Shown: positions 1 through 11,700 of the stretch, in pieces
Numbering within the stretch: position 1 is the first letter of the stretch
Layout: each line of letters begins with the position of its first letter
From: Caenorhabditis elegans
Lineage: Eukaryota; Nematoda; Chromadorea; Rhabditida; Rhabditidae
Direction: 5' to 3'
Length of the DNA stretch: 64,000 bases
NCBI RefSeq assembly: GCF_000002985.6
Contig: NC_003280.10
Span: forward strand, 9,916,501-9,980,500
The notes under the pieces: model-generated
What the model saw: the letters and a program-made list of their open reading frames with translations, nothing else
Told to the model about the DNA's origin: nothing
Database searches by the model: none
Made by a program: the position numbers and the translations under genes

Positions 1-660
1 TATTCCAAATACACATTTTCTCTATTTCTCCGAGATGTTTTGTCTGGTACAACGCAACAGTTTCAACAGTTTTCTGTATAAGCCAGATTGATTTTTTTCC
101 CAAGTTATTCTAACAAGTTAGTCAACTTTATTCGTTTTCAAAACAAGTGAGAAAGTCCAAACTTTCTAGAATGATTCCAATAATGTAATTGTTTCATTCG
201 AGCAGTCTTAGATTTTTATATTTTGTAAATAAAGAACAACAATAAAAACTATTAGACCTTTGCCACGTGTCTTAAATCAACGTGGCAAGGTCACGCATTT
301 AATTTTGTCGTGCAAAACATTTTTCGAATGTTGTTTTATTATGGATTTTGATTCCCAAAAGAACAAACGCTTTGAAAAAAGCGCTCATTGTGACATTTCA
401 GAAATCTTTGACGCAGATTTTTTAAAATTTTTTAGCTACACTTTTAGATGCAAGAAGTCCCAAAATGGTCTTCAACAATAAAAACTCTTGCGAGAGTTGT
501 GTGTTCCAAATGCTAGTCGCTAACCAAACTATTTTCCAACTTCCTTTTCAAAAATTAGCCATCGTCTGGCAAAATTAGAATAGAACGAAATAAGCGCATT
601 TCTATAAGTTTCACACAAATATAGCAGATACAACTTTATTGACGACTACTTTATAAAAAA
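1..660. other. Left-edge non-coding sequence
   Basis: I see no supportable gene here. AATAAA-like signals near 229 and 241 on the plus strand could mark the 3' end of a gene lying to the left of the window. On the minus strand, AATAAA at 640-635 (read as tttatt on plus) lies 21 nt beyond the stop codon of the gene ending at 661 and is its likely poly(A) signal. A 73-codon open frame at 260-481 has no supporting features. Confidence 0.5.
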
Positions 661-1439
661 TTAGAGAAACGTCCAAGTTCCATCGGCGGCTCTTTCTCCA
701 CATTTGATCAATGCGTACTCTTTGACGCCATTCTCCAAATGCCAAAGTTTGGATTCTGTGTTACAAATAAATGTTGCGTTGAGTCTTGAGGGTGCGACTT
801 GAAGCTGAAAATTCATATTTTTGCTAAAAAGCTAAGTTTTAATGGAAGTTATTTCAATTGAATAATCAAATTTGCTCTTTTTTTCCACAAACTTTGTATG
901 AAAAAAATACAGTAAATTTTAGTATCAGATTTGAAGACTTCGTACTCGTTGCTAATTGGAAGCTTTGGTTTGAGAAAACATACAATGTCGTAGTTTTCGT
1001 CATTTAATTGATAACCTGCAACACCTGCAGCCTTATCCGGTTCAACCACATAAAGTTGGCACAAAACCGAAAGCGGTTCGGAGCATTCAAAATCCATTGG
1101 AGGCTTACTAGCGCTGTTGGTATATGGCGAAAAGGGCCATTGGCAACAACCTGGAATAATATTACTGTAAACTGAGGAGATACCAATTGCTTTATGTTTT
1201 CAAAGCGATCTACGCCTACTTCAAGCCTTCTGAGAATATTCAGTTCAATCAGTTTTGCTTGAAAAAAAAACGGTACATAGGCAGGTATGCATGAAGAGAT
1301 TCTTATTTTAAACTTGCAGTTTTCATTATTTAAAACTATTAGCTGCAATTTTCAGACAATGTTAATCAAACGCACCTTCAGCAGAAACTACCGTGATAGT
1401 TGTAGAAAGCAAAAACAAGGTGAGAATAGCCACATACAT
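661..1439 (-). CDS. Small secreted protein of unknown family
   Basis: I do not recognise this gene. The start at 1439 opens a clear signal peptide (MYVAILTLFLLSTTITVVSA) followed by a GTGCGT donor at 1375. A second exon in continuing frame begins after a TTTTCAAG acceptor near 1261 (residues like AKLIELNILRRLEVGVDRF). A further stretch holds VLCQLYVVEPDKAAGVAGYQ and ends at a strong GTATGT donor at 983. The last exon, 661-804, follows a TTTCAG acceptor and encodes NATFICNTESKLWHLENG and a final WTFL. AATAAA lies 21 nt past the stop. The junction between the second and third coding stretches (about 1100-1150) is unclear. The product would be about 150 residues with several cysteines. It lies 186 nt downstream of pho-10 on the same strand, so co-transcription is possible. 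It may instead be a decayed copy. Confidence 0.45.
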
Positions 1440-1564
1440 ATTAGAATAGTTGTGAAAACTGAACAGTTTGTAATGGTTTTATACAGGAATTTTAAACGGA
1501 CAAATAATAAAAACATTTAATAGTTGTAGATTTTTAATAGTTTATTGCTGATTTTATTGCTCTA

Positions 1565-1570
1565 TTTATT
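1565..1570 (-). terminator. pho-10 poly(A) signal
   Basis: A canonical AATAAA on the minus strand, 55 nt beyond the TAA stop at 1625. It gives a compact 3' UTR of the usual nematode size. Confidence 0.6.
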
Positions 1571-1624
1571 GATCAATTGAAGTGATAAAACCAGAAAAAT
1601 ATGAACAGACGTATAAGATTGTTG

Positions 1625-4068
1625 TTAGGAAGTGATATTGCACACCTGAAAAAAAAAATACAATTTGACAGAAATGGAAATTATAAACCTACGGTATTTA
1701 TATCAGGAATGGGCTTTAAGACATCTGCCAGATGCTGAAAAGTTGATAAAGGACACATCGAAACTCCTTGGCACATTGGGACTTGACTAGTCACATCCGT
1801 AATTTGTGAACTGGCATCCTGGCGATACAGCACCTAAATTATTTTTTCAGCAGACATGGTTCAAATTTTCTCACTTTGAACAATCTTTTATTCGTCTGGC
1901 TATTTCTGTAAAACTCGAAGAAAATTGCAGCGGCATATGAAGGCCATCCATCTTCGGTTGCGGAAATATGCGGGATTCCCAAGGCTACCAACACAGCATA
2001 GACGTTGTTGTCGTGCTGTAAAATGGGATTTTTTTGTCCATTTTTGTTTTTTTTTGTTCAATTAATTTGTAGAAAACTGAATAAAAAATAAAGGAGCATA
2101 CTCCAGAAATCTGTGAGCTCTATTTGTTTAAAGCAGTAAAATACAATTAGGTAATTAGTGTTCGGTAAATAGGTACTATATAGTTTACGTAGACGTATAA
2201 AAAAATTTAAAAATTGAAGAACGGTAAGTAGGTATTTTCGTACCTACATGAAATAAATTTTCGAAAAAACTCACAATGGAATATCCGTAAAACTTGAGTT
2301 TATTCAAATAGCTTGTACAATTTTGCCCTCTCTCAACACAATTTAGTTTCTCACTGGCACGAGAAACAATCTCATTAATCATAACTCCAGAGCGAACTTG
2401 TTGGATTTCAAAAGCGACATCAAGCCCATTAGAAGTGACAGCCGGCTGACCTAGAAATTTTTAAAATCTTCTTTGCCCCAAAATATGTGATACTTACTAA
2501 AACTTCCTTCCAAAAAACCTTTAATTGGTGCATACGTTATTTCAGCCTTGGAATAAAGTTGCTCGTTATACCATGGAAGCTTATCGTACATTGTTTTATT
2601 GAAGTAGGCTCTTTGACATTTCCACGTGTCTGGGTAGACGTAAAACGTGTCAACTCCAGTTGTTACATTGTAAAGTGGAGCAATTTGTCGGTTCAAAAGA
2701 ATAACCTTTAATGGAAAATGTAGAAAAGCGTCATTACTAGAAATGACTAGAATTTACCTGCTGAAAAGCCTGTTGAACTTCTGGCAGAGTAAGCATTTGT
2801 TGCTGTAGAAAATCGTACCTTGGACATGGGCAATTTTGACTGGCAGCCTAAAATATAGTATCTGTGAAAAATAATGTTAATTGTAACTCACACATTGATC
2901 TGAACCATCAACATGTACTGGAACAAATGCAAGTCCTGGTAGCCATTTAAGTGGGGTGAATGGATAGTCAACATCTGAAATATTGGGCTTTCAGTTTCTT
3001 ATGAGCCGTGCCTTCCTAAATGCCTGCCTACCACCAATTCATGTTTTTTTGTTTAAAGTTCGGGGCCTAGTAATTAGAAACCCTAATTTCTGATTAAATT
3101 GAAGAAATTTTAAAATATTTTTAGAGAGAAAGTCGGCGGTTCTCTCAAAAGAAAAACTGTGATAAATCAACTTTTAATGAAAATTTGAAATTTAATATTT
3201 GTAAACTCACTCGGAATATCATATAAACTTGGTGGGAATAGTCCATACAATAGAGACATTGCAGAAATTATAGTTCTATTCAGATTGGTTGATCTAAAAT
3301 ATACCTGAAAATGTTAATTCAGTTTACTGGTTGAAGATACGTATCGGGCTATTTAGTTGCATATATCTGTGTTTGCCTGTATGCCTACGTGCCTGCCTAA
3401 CGCCTACTTTCTGTTTTTTAGGACTGTAGTCAGTGCCAATTTGTTTATGGAAAATTTGAGTAGGACTGCGACATTGAACGCTGGCATTTTTGATTCTCAA
3501 AAAAGTTATATTTTCATAAATCTGTAGCCTTTAAGACATATTTTTATTATAGAGAATTTGAAAGTAGTTTACAGCAAGGCCGCTAGAATAATAAACTCAG
3601 CCACAGATTAGATTTTCCGACAAACACAATTCGAAAACTCGAAAAGCTCATATGTTCATTATTCGTTTACCTCCTTTGATGCGTACTTTGGTTCCAAAAA
3701 GTTGAATTTCCTAACATAACGCTCACGAATTAGTCGTCCCAAATTATTCATCTCTCCCATTCCTCTTCCAGTTAGCTCGCCGAGCCCACCACCGCCAAAT
3801 ACCCAGTCCTTTTCGTAGATTGGGTAGAGGTCAGCAAGAGCCGAACGTTCGCCATGTCGCCACATCTGAATTTTTATTACTATTATGAAAAAAATTTCAA
3901 GAAAACACATGGTAAATTATTTTCAATTTAGAGATTTGGACTTTATTTTACAAAACCCTATACTGTTTTGCTTTTACTCACAGCTTGGACAAACTCCAAC
4001 TTGACATTTCCATCTTTGCTGGAACATCCAACGGCCACAATTATTACACAAAATAATGATAAAAACAT
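1625..4068 (-). CDS. pho-10: Histidine acid phosphatase, secreted/lysosomal (pho-10)
   Basis: Ten exons read on the minus strand: 4068-3982, 3865-3671, 3304-3211, 2974-2892, 2847-2758, 2705-2498, 2450-2275, 2015-1875, 1833-1693, 1645-1625. The product is 411 residues. A signal peptide (MFLSLFCVIIVAVGCSS) is followed at residues about 32-36 by RHGER, the histidine phosphatase motif whose His becomes the phosphohistidine. HDNN at about 312-315, first in exon 8, supplies the His-Asp proton donor. RTIISAMSLLYGLFPP and the paired cysteines are typical of the nematode branch. No C-terminal membrane anchor is visible, so I infer a luminal or secreted phosphomonoesterase. The poly(A) signal AATAAA is at 1570-1565. 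The locus is intact and mirrors pho-11 at 15.4 kb exon for exon. The gene name is from memory; which paralogue is 10 and which 11 is slightly less certain. Confidence 0.9.
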
Positions 4069-5725
4069 TAATCTTAACTGAATAGTTTTCCAACAGCATA
4101 ACCATCCTTTTAAAGTATGAGGCTCGTAAAAATATCACTAAACAATTCAATAATTTGATAAAATTGTGCTTTTTGATCAAATGTTCTTGTTGGGAATAAT
4201 CTCAAATGATGAAACGCATTTTATGCGATTGAAGTTCAAATCTGCGGAAAAGATTACAAATATTAACGAAATTTTATGGTAAGTTCATTTGGTTATCATT
4301 TTTATCAGAAAGTGATCGAAAATCAAAGGAAAATATTTTACATGTATTTGCCGCATCTCACGTTGCAGTTGCATATGTTGTTTGAATAGAAAATATTAAA
4401 AGTTTAAAAAAATATCAGAAAGTATAGCAATTGTTTTCTGACAACTCAAAAGTTAATAGAAGTGGCTTGAATACGTGACAATTTGAAATGCTTTCCATTC
4501 GAGGAACAAATTGAATGAGAAATTTTTATATTGACGCTGTGAAAAAAAATCCCGAATTTTGTAGGATGTGACATCCCGGTAGGTGGGCTTAAACACATAA
4601 AGGTACCTGTCAGAGAAATTGTTTGTCATACAAAAATTACTATCTTTCTCGGCTTCTAATCCTTCTCGACCTTTCTCATTTTGTGGCTAAAATAAAAGTT
4701 TTATAAATTTATTCGCAAGGATTTACAATAGATGTACAAAAAATCACTTTCATCAATACTTTTTGTCTCCTTCTGTATGTAATCTCACTTTAGACTTCTG
4801 GCAACTTGCATAGTCACCTTGAACATATAGAAAAACAACGCTTTTAGATTGTTATCTCATATGTTATTCATATGAGAAACCTTGCGGCACGGTCTCATGA
4901 CGATCAGAATTTTTCGATGAAAGTTTTGAAAAAGAGTGTGCAAATTTAAGTATTACAGTAGTTTCCACTTTTCCCTGTTTTGAATATTTTGCTTAATTGT
5001 ATTTTAAATTATGTAGTAAGGTGTAAAAAAAACAATAAAAAACATAAAAAATTCTGAAACGGCTATGAGTGGGCACTAATATACTTCTTAGAGGAGCAAA
5101 CTGTTTTTTGTAGCATCTATGCAACAAATTTTTTATCGTGCTGAGACCGGGTTCCATAGTTTCGCGTCATCGATTGCAATATGACGCATCTGGATATTAT
5201 CCTATTCACATTTTCTTCCCACAACACGTCCTTCGTTTCTTAAAACCACTAGGATTCCTTTGAGTATGTGCCTAAGTCTCTTGTTGTTCATAGTCTCTAG
5301 ACTTTAGAGTGTCTGCGACTCTTGTCTCACCTCCTGTTGCATTCACACTGACTGCCAAAATGGTGGGAAAACTGAGCGTTCGTCTCTATTGGGACGCGGT
5401 TTCAGTTGGAAACTAGAAATTTCACCCGGTTTTTTCCTGAATAGGTGTCATTGGTATTCATATTCCAACAATTCCGTTTCTTCTGTTTTTTGTGTATAAA
5501 ATCAGACATTTATTTATGTGTTTCGAAAATAATCGAAACATTTTCTTTATTATTTTAAAATCTTTTTTTTTTGGATTTATATCTAGGATATTTTTCGAAG
5601 TTAAAAGGAATTTAAAAGTGTTGTTTTTTGTATTTTAATGTGTTTTACTTCTCGATCTCCCATGAAAAACCATAAATTGAATTTTTTTCTGAAAAAAATT
5701 ATTTTTAAAATTTTCTAATTTCAGG
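4069..5725. other. Divergent intergenic region pho-10 / helicase
   Basis: About 1.65 kb between two divergent genes; it should hold both promoters. A degraded palindrome of the ATACGGTA/GGTCTCGACAC family is visible: cacggtctca near 4889 opposes ctgagaccgg near 5141. The stretch at 5180-5400 is richer in G+C and pyrimidine-rich, as expected for a promoter or an outron. I see no credible coding exon. Confidence 0.5.
5723..5725 (+). other. 3' splice acceptor just before the helicase start codon
   Basis: The sequence TTTTCTAATTTCAG ends at 5724, one base before ATG at 5726. A strong acceptor immediately upstream of the first codon suggests either trans-splicing of a spliced leader or a 5' UTR intron. 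No in-frame upstream ATG exon is evident. Confidence 0.5.
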
Positions 5726-8700
5726 ATGCTGCCGACAAGTTCAAATAATGAGGAAAATAGGTGAGTTTTTGAAATACGTTCAATTTTTCAGTTCAGCAAA
5801 ATTCAGTAGAAATAATTTACTGTAAATTTAATTTTTTAAAACTAAAAACTTTTTAAAAAAATACGACTATTTTTCAGGAAACCAGAAAACTCATTTCCTC
5901 CCACTCACTTTGACACTTGGGAACGACTGAGTGATTACCAAAAACCTAGCTCAAGTACAACGGATGATGCTTATGGAAAGCCAGTTGCAAAGGTAAGTCT
6001 TTAATTTTGATTCCAACATCAAATTTCATATTCTAACACTGCTTAGATTTTTCAAAATTTTTCGTCAAAGTTCTTGTAAGTTGTCAAATTTTCAGAAAAT
6101 ATGAACTTTTTTTTAGTAATTTGTAGCATTTTTACAAGTTTGAACTGACTAAAATTCTGAAATAAAAACATTTGAATTGTAGATCAGCTATAAAATTTGT
6201 GGATACATTTTTCGGTTGAATTCCAAATTTATTATATGATAACTGAAAACTGAAACTTATAATTTATAATTCCAGATATCCCCAACAGCATCTATTGATG
6301 AAAGGGAAACTGGTATCATCGGCTCAACACTGAGACAAGATTCAACGGATTCAGATTCAACGGGCTCTAGCAATATGAACCCATATGATAGACTTGATAA
6401 AGAAGTGATTAGTAAAAAGGTAATCTTTTTTCTTGAAAAAAATTGGAGTGTTACGAACGAATAAAACAAATTTTTTAGAATACTTTTTTATTAAATTTCT
6501 AATTTTCAGAATGCGCACACAAATTCATATCGGAATGACGTTGATGAACTCGAAGGATCCCTGAGAACGTTAGGACTACAGGTGAATTTAATATACATTT
6601 CATAAGACACCAAAACTATTTTGAAATATTATATTGCAATTGTATTTTCTCGTTTTTAAAAATTTTAAATTAGATCTTCCCGCCATTTTTTTGGTAAAAT
6701 TAAGAATTGAATTTGCCGCCAAAAGGTTTTTGAAAATTACATCTGCATCTGCAGCCATCTACGGCCAAAATTAAAAATATATATGATTCTTCATATGCGC
6801 CATATGATTCTTCATATGCGCATAGCTATAGATACTGTAACTTCGACAACTCCTATCTCCTCAGAGAGGCAAGATATTGAAAAGTGATTAACTAAAAAAT
6901 TTTAGAACATAACAAAAACTATAATAATTAGTTAAAATCATGTGTTTATCTCTTAAGATGAGAAAGTTAGAGCAGCCAGTAGAATAACAAAAAGTATGCA
7001 ATACAAATGCAAGTCTAACTCCCCAATCTTGAAAAATAAAAACGTAGGTTAAATTGAATATCATAGTTTTTGATGTGCTCTACAAGTTTTCAGTTGATCA
7101 CTTTTTGATATCTCGCCTCTCCGAGTAGATAGGAGTTGTCGAAGTTGAGGTATCTAGAGCTGTAGAGGGTAGGAAGAACCTCATGGATCCTTATCAAGGA
7201 AAAGAAAATATAACACCAAACGTAAAAAATGTTAATTTGATCATTTATGTGAGTATTTGAGCCATTTTTGAGGAAAATTGGAGAGCAACACTTACATAAG
7301 AAATTTGGCGTGGCATAGATCACTTGGTAGATTGGAATATTGAAATTTGATCAGAACTATTTGTATTTTTAGTGATTTTGATTGATTTGTAACTTTATTC
7401 TATTGAAATCTTTAATTTCATAAAAGTTATTCAACTAATTTTGCCAGATTCCCCTTGATAAATGTTGCTTTACTTTTTTATCGATTTCGTTGTAAAGAAA
7501 AATCATTTTTCTGTGTTATCAGTCAAATTAATGACTAAAACTCTTTAAAAAGGTTCAGACTATTAATAAAAATTCTAAAATTAAATGTTTATGCAATAAA
7601 TTGCTCTAAAATCAATTTTTATTTGCAAAATTCTGTTTTTGGTCAAAAAAAATTTTCAGACTCGCCGAAATTCAGAGCTCATTTCGAGCTTATTTGGGGT
7701 AAAATTTATGTTAAAATGAAGTAAATCACATCGCGAACAGTCTCTGGGCGGTCCCGCATGTTGAAAATTGCTTTAAAATCCCTAAAATCCAGCAAAAACG
7801 CGATATTTTACTGTTTTGCTATACATTAATTCCAATTCGTGCGACGTCTGCAGCAAACGCGCTCCTGCGCCAAAACCACTTTTTTCGCTGTTATTTTTTG
7901 AGATTTCCCCACTTTATGTAGTGAAAACAAAGATAAACTTCTTATTTTCTCTATTTTTCAATAAATTTAACCTTTTGCAGGTATTCTCTTTTTAACTGAC
8001 TATGAGAAAACTATTTCAAAAATTCATTTCATGTTCTTTCCTTTATTTTTTCAAGAAAAATTCATAAAAGAAATGCTTTTTTTCCGCAAAAATAATTCAA
8101 TATTCAGAAGTGCGCCATCATATCGGTGAAACGCGCAAGCAATCTCCCTCCCCCTTCGTTTCCACCCGAGGAGACCGTGATAGCAGGCTATGGTAAAAAT
8201 TGAAATTTCCATAATTTTTTCCCCGAAAGAAATGTGAATTTAAAATTGAAATTTTAATTCGCCATGATAGTCATTTTCAAGAATAGTTGTTTTTCAGAAG
8301 GTCAATGCGCCGACAATTTCTTCCTTCTCCGCTTGGAAATCACAATCTTCGGCTCTTCCTGCCCCCAGCTCATCTGAAACGAGTAAAATTGTGAAAGCAG
8401 AAATTAAAGCTCCACAACAGCCTATGTCACTGGTATATCCTGAAAGTGAATACTCCATTTTAGTCTTTGTTTTTCAGAACCCGAATTATTTCGATGTCAT
8501 GCGAGAGATGGAGAAGAGTATGAATATATTCACAAAACTGTTCAGAGGAAGCCAAATTCGCAACAAGAATGATCTACCATCAGGACGACATCTTGTCAAC
8601 TACAGGCAAAATCACGCGTTCGACTTTGCAGCCATGTCACATATTTGGAAAGAAAACAAGATGGAGAACCTTCCAAAGTTACCACATCGAGCCAATCTTG

Positions 8701-11700
8701 TGATGACACTTCCAAGTTCTCGTGTACGTAACTCGAAGATTTGTGCATTCTATCGAGTATTGGAGAAAAAGGAGGACAAGTACATTTTGGTGGCTTGTCA
8801 TGTGAATATACATGGATTTCATAGAGGAGATCTTCGATTCGTGGAAGTCAATAATAGAACTGTGTTGAAGGGATTTGAGCGATCAAGTGTCATTGGACAC
8901 CTCTTCCTTGGAGATATTCTTACGGTTACTGAACTCACCAGATGTAATGAAACAGTTTCGAACGTCGCCAGTTCAGTTGAGGATGCTTCTCCAGATGCTC
9001 CATGTCAGTGGATGGCAAGCAAAGTTGTCCTCTTTCCTCGCCATGAGCCCGTAAATGTTCAATTCAAATTCACCTGCAATGGTATGGCTTCTGTAGTTTC
9101 GACGAATGAGCCAATGAGTGTTATTCTGAACAATTTGACGGAAGCAAAGACTAATGTAGAATATACGGGAATTGCATTCAAGTCTGCAAGTTATACAGTT
9201 CATACGGAGGATTATACTAAAAAGTGGTACGAGAGAATCCAAGAAGAAATATCAAACATCATGATATATCCAAAAGCGCTCAGTACAATTTATCAGTATG
9301 AAGAGTACACACCAAACTTTGTTGTTGAAAAGCAAGAGCAAGAGGAACATCCTTACCAGGTCAGTTTTCAGTCGAATATTTTAATTCTAAATATAATACC
9401 TTTGCCAATATGATTAATCACAAATTATATTTTTGATTTAACTAGCCCCCGTTTTCCTTCACGATTTATTTTCTTCTAAATTTATTACTAAAAATGTTGT
9501 CTTTTTCTGAATAGACTATAGTTCCCTAAACGGGGCATTCTTTTATACATTCCATCTCAAATTTTTATAGTAATAACTTAAATTTTTATGGAAAAAATTG
9601 TTATTTCAGCAAGACCTCGAAGACCTTGACCTATATCGACAGCATGAGATGCAAACAAACGTTTTTACAAAGTTTTTCGATATTGGAAAAAGCGAAAAGA
9701 GGAAGTTTGGGCCTGGAAAAAGTATTTCTAATTGTCGGCACTCGGATGCTATTGATTTCGCAGCCATGTCATATATCTGGAAGAATATTCGTCAACAGCA
9801 TCTCCCGAAACTGCCAAAGCTACCAAACATGGTGTTACCACTTCCAACCTCTATGCCATTAGACTCAGAAATTTGTGCATTTTATCGTGTTTTGGTCGAG
9901 AACAAGTCCAAGTATATATTGATTGCCTGTCATATGAATGTACATGGATATCATCGAGGAGATCTTCGATTTTTGGAAATCAACGAAAGCACCAAATTAT
10001 ATGGATTTGAAGGAAGAAGTGTCATTGGTCAACTTTTCCTTGGAGATATTGTTGCGGTAACTGAGCTTGCAAGATGTAATGGTCACGGATCTGATGCCTT
10101 CAAGATTCCTTTCGACGTTTCTATGTCATCACAAAACACATGTACCTGGATGGCAAGCAAAATTACTCTTCCCTCAAGACCTCCACCGGCATCAGTTTTG
10201 TTTTCTTTTATGAAAAATCGGATGGCAGTGGTGAAAGGATGTGATGAGCCGATGAATGTGGAGGTGAAAAGCATTCAGAACGTTGAGCCGGATCTTATCT
10301 ACAAAGGAACTGCGTTCAAACCTGAGAAACCCGAACTTAACTTCACAGAAGGTTTCATTAAAAAGAAGAGGCATCAAATTGGTTCAATCACTTTGAGAAT
10401 TGCCAGTTATCCGAATTCATTCGGAACGATTTATAACTTTCAAGAATCTGATATTGACAATGAACACTACAAAATTGGAATCAATGCATTTTCGGAAGAG
10501 AAGTTCACAGAAATTTCTCTTGATGAGAGGGAAAAAATTGTCGAGACTTGCTCACTGATGGGATTCAGCGCTGCTAATACGATTTTCAACGGAAGATTCG
10601 ATTGTCGAGCTTTTAAAATGGAAGAAATCAAGAAAAATGGTATGACCGTAATGTTCTGCATTGAAAATCCAACCAGTCAACCAACACTTGGCCTCTGGTG
10701 TGCGGGAAATCGAATTGTGATCGGAGGACCGAATGGTGATGTGAATGGTGCTATTGAAACAGTCATTGATGATCCGGATATTGGTTACTTAAGAATCGCA
10801 GCTAGATTATCAAGAGATATCCCGAAGAAGTTCAGTTTTAAAGGCGACGGAGAGTTTTTCGTTTCACAGAGGGAAGTATTTGAGAACGAAATTCTCGATG
10901 ATGGATACTTCAAAACATTAGATCCAGGATGTAATGGAAGAAGAATAATCGAGACATTGTACGGAGGAAAGCCATTGGAACGAGTTGTTGTAGACAAACG
11001 CGATTCTTCAATTGAACGGATGATGAGTCAGTTGTTTGGTGTAGGTTCGGGCATCAGTGAACATAAAACATCAGGAAAAAAGTCCGAAGACACCCCAACT
11101 CAATTCTACTTCCCAAGTACTCCAGAACCATTGGCTCTCAACAAATATCAATGTGAATATGTTCAAATGCTTCTTGATGGTAACCCTTTGATCATTGGAT
11201 CTTCTCCCTTCGGATGTGGTAAATCAATGACAATTATCACTGCGGCTCTTGAATTATACAAGTTGAAAAAGAATCGAAAGCAGCTACTAATAACTCAGAG
11301 CAATTATGCAAGTGTTAACTTGATTGATATTGCACAACGGGTTTGTCTGAGTGGAGATGATGATTTGAAAGACTTGAAGTTTGTGCGTTTTGTGTCGGAA
11401 AAGAATTGGAATGAGCTACCATCAAACTGCCGAACCGACTCTGATATGCCGTATCTTATGAATAAACTGTTCAAAGACTGGGCAATGGGAAGAATTGATC
11501 TGACGAATTTGACATGTTTAAAGACCCATCATTACGTTCAAATGGTCTCCCACATTATAAAAAATGATCTGGTCAATCCGATGCTCTTTGGTGATCACAT
11601 CGCACAAATTTACGACAAACTCTCCGCAGATTTTTCCAGGGCTCCGCATGCTCAGACGCTTGTGGAAGCATTTTTCATGATCTATAAGCCGGACTTGGTA

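Noticed and set aside
260-481. 73-codon open frame on plus near the left edge
   Set aside because: No domain, no signal peptide, no splice partners; sits in AT-rich sequence next to poly(A)-like signals.
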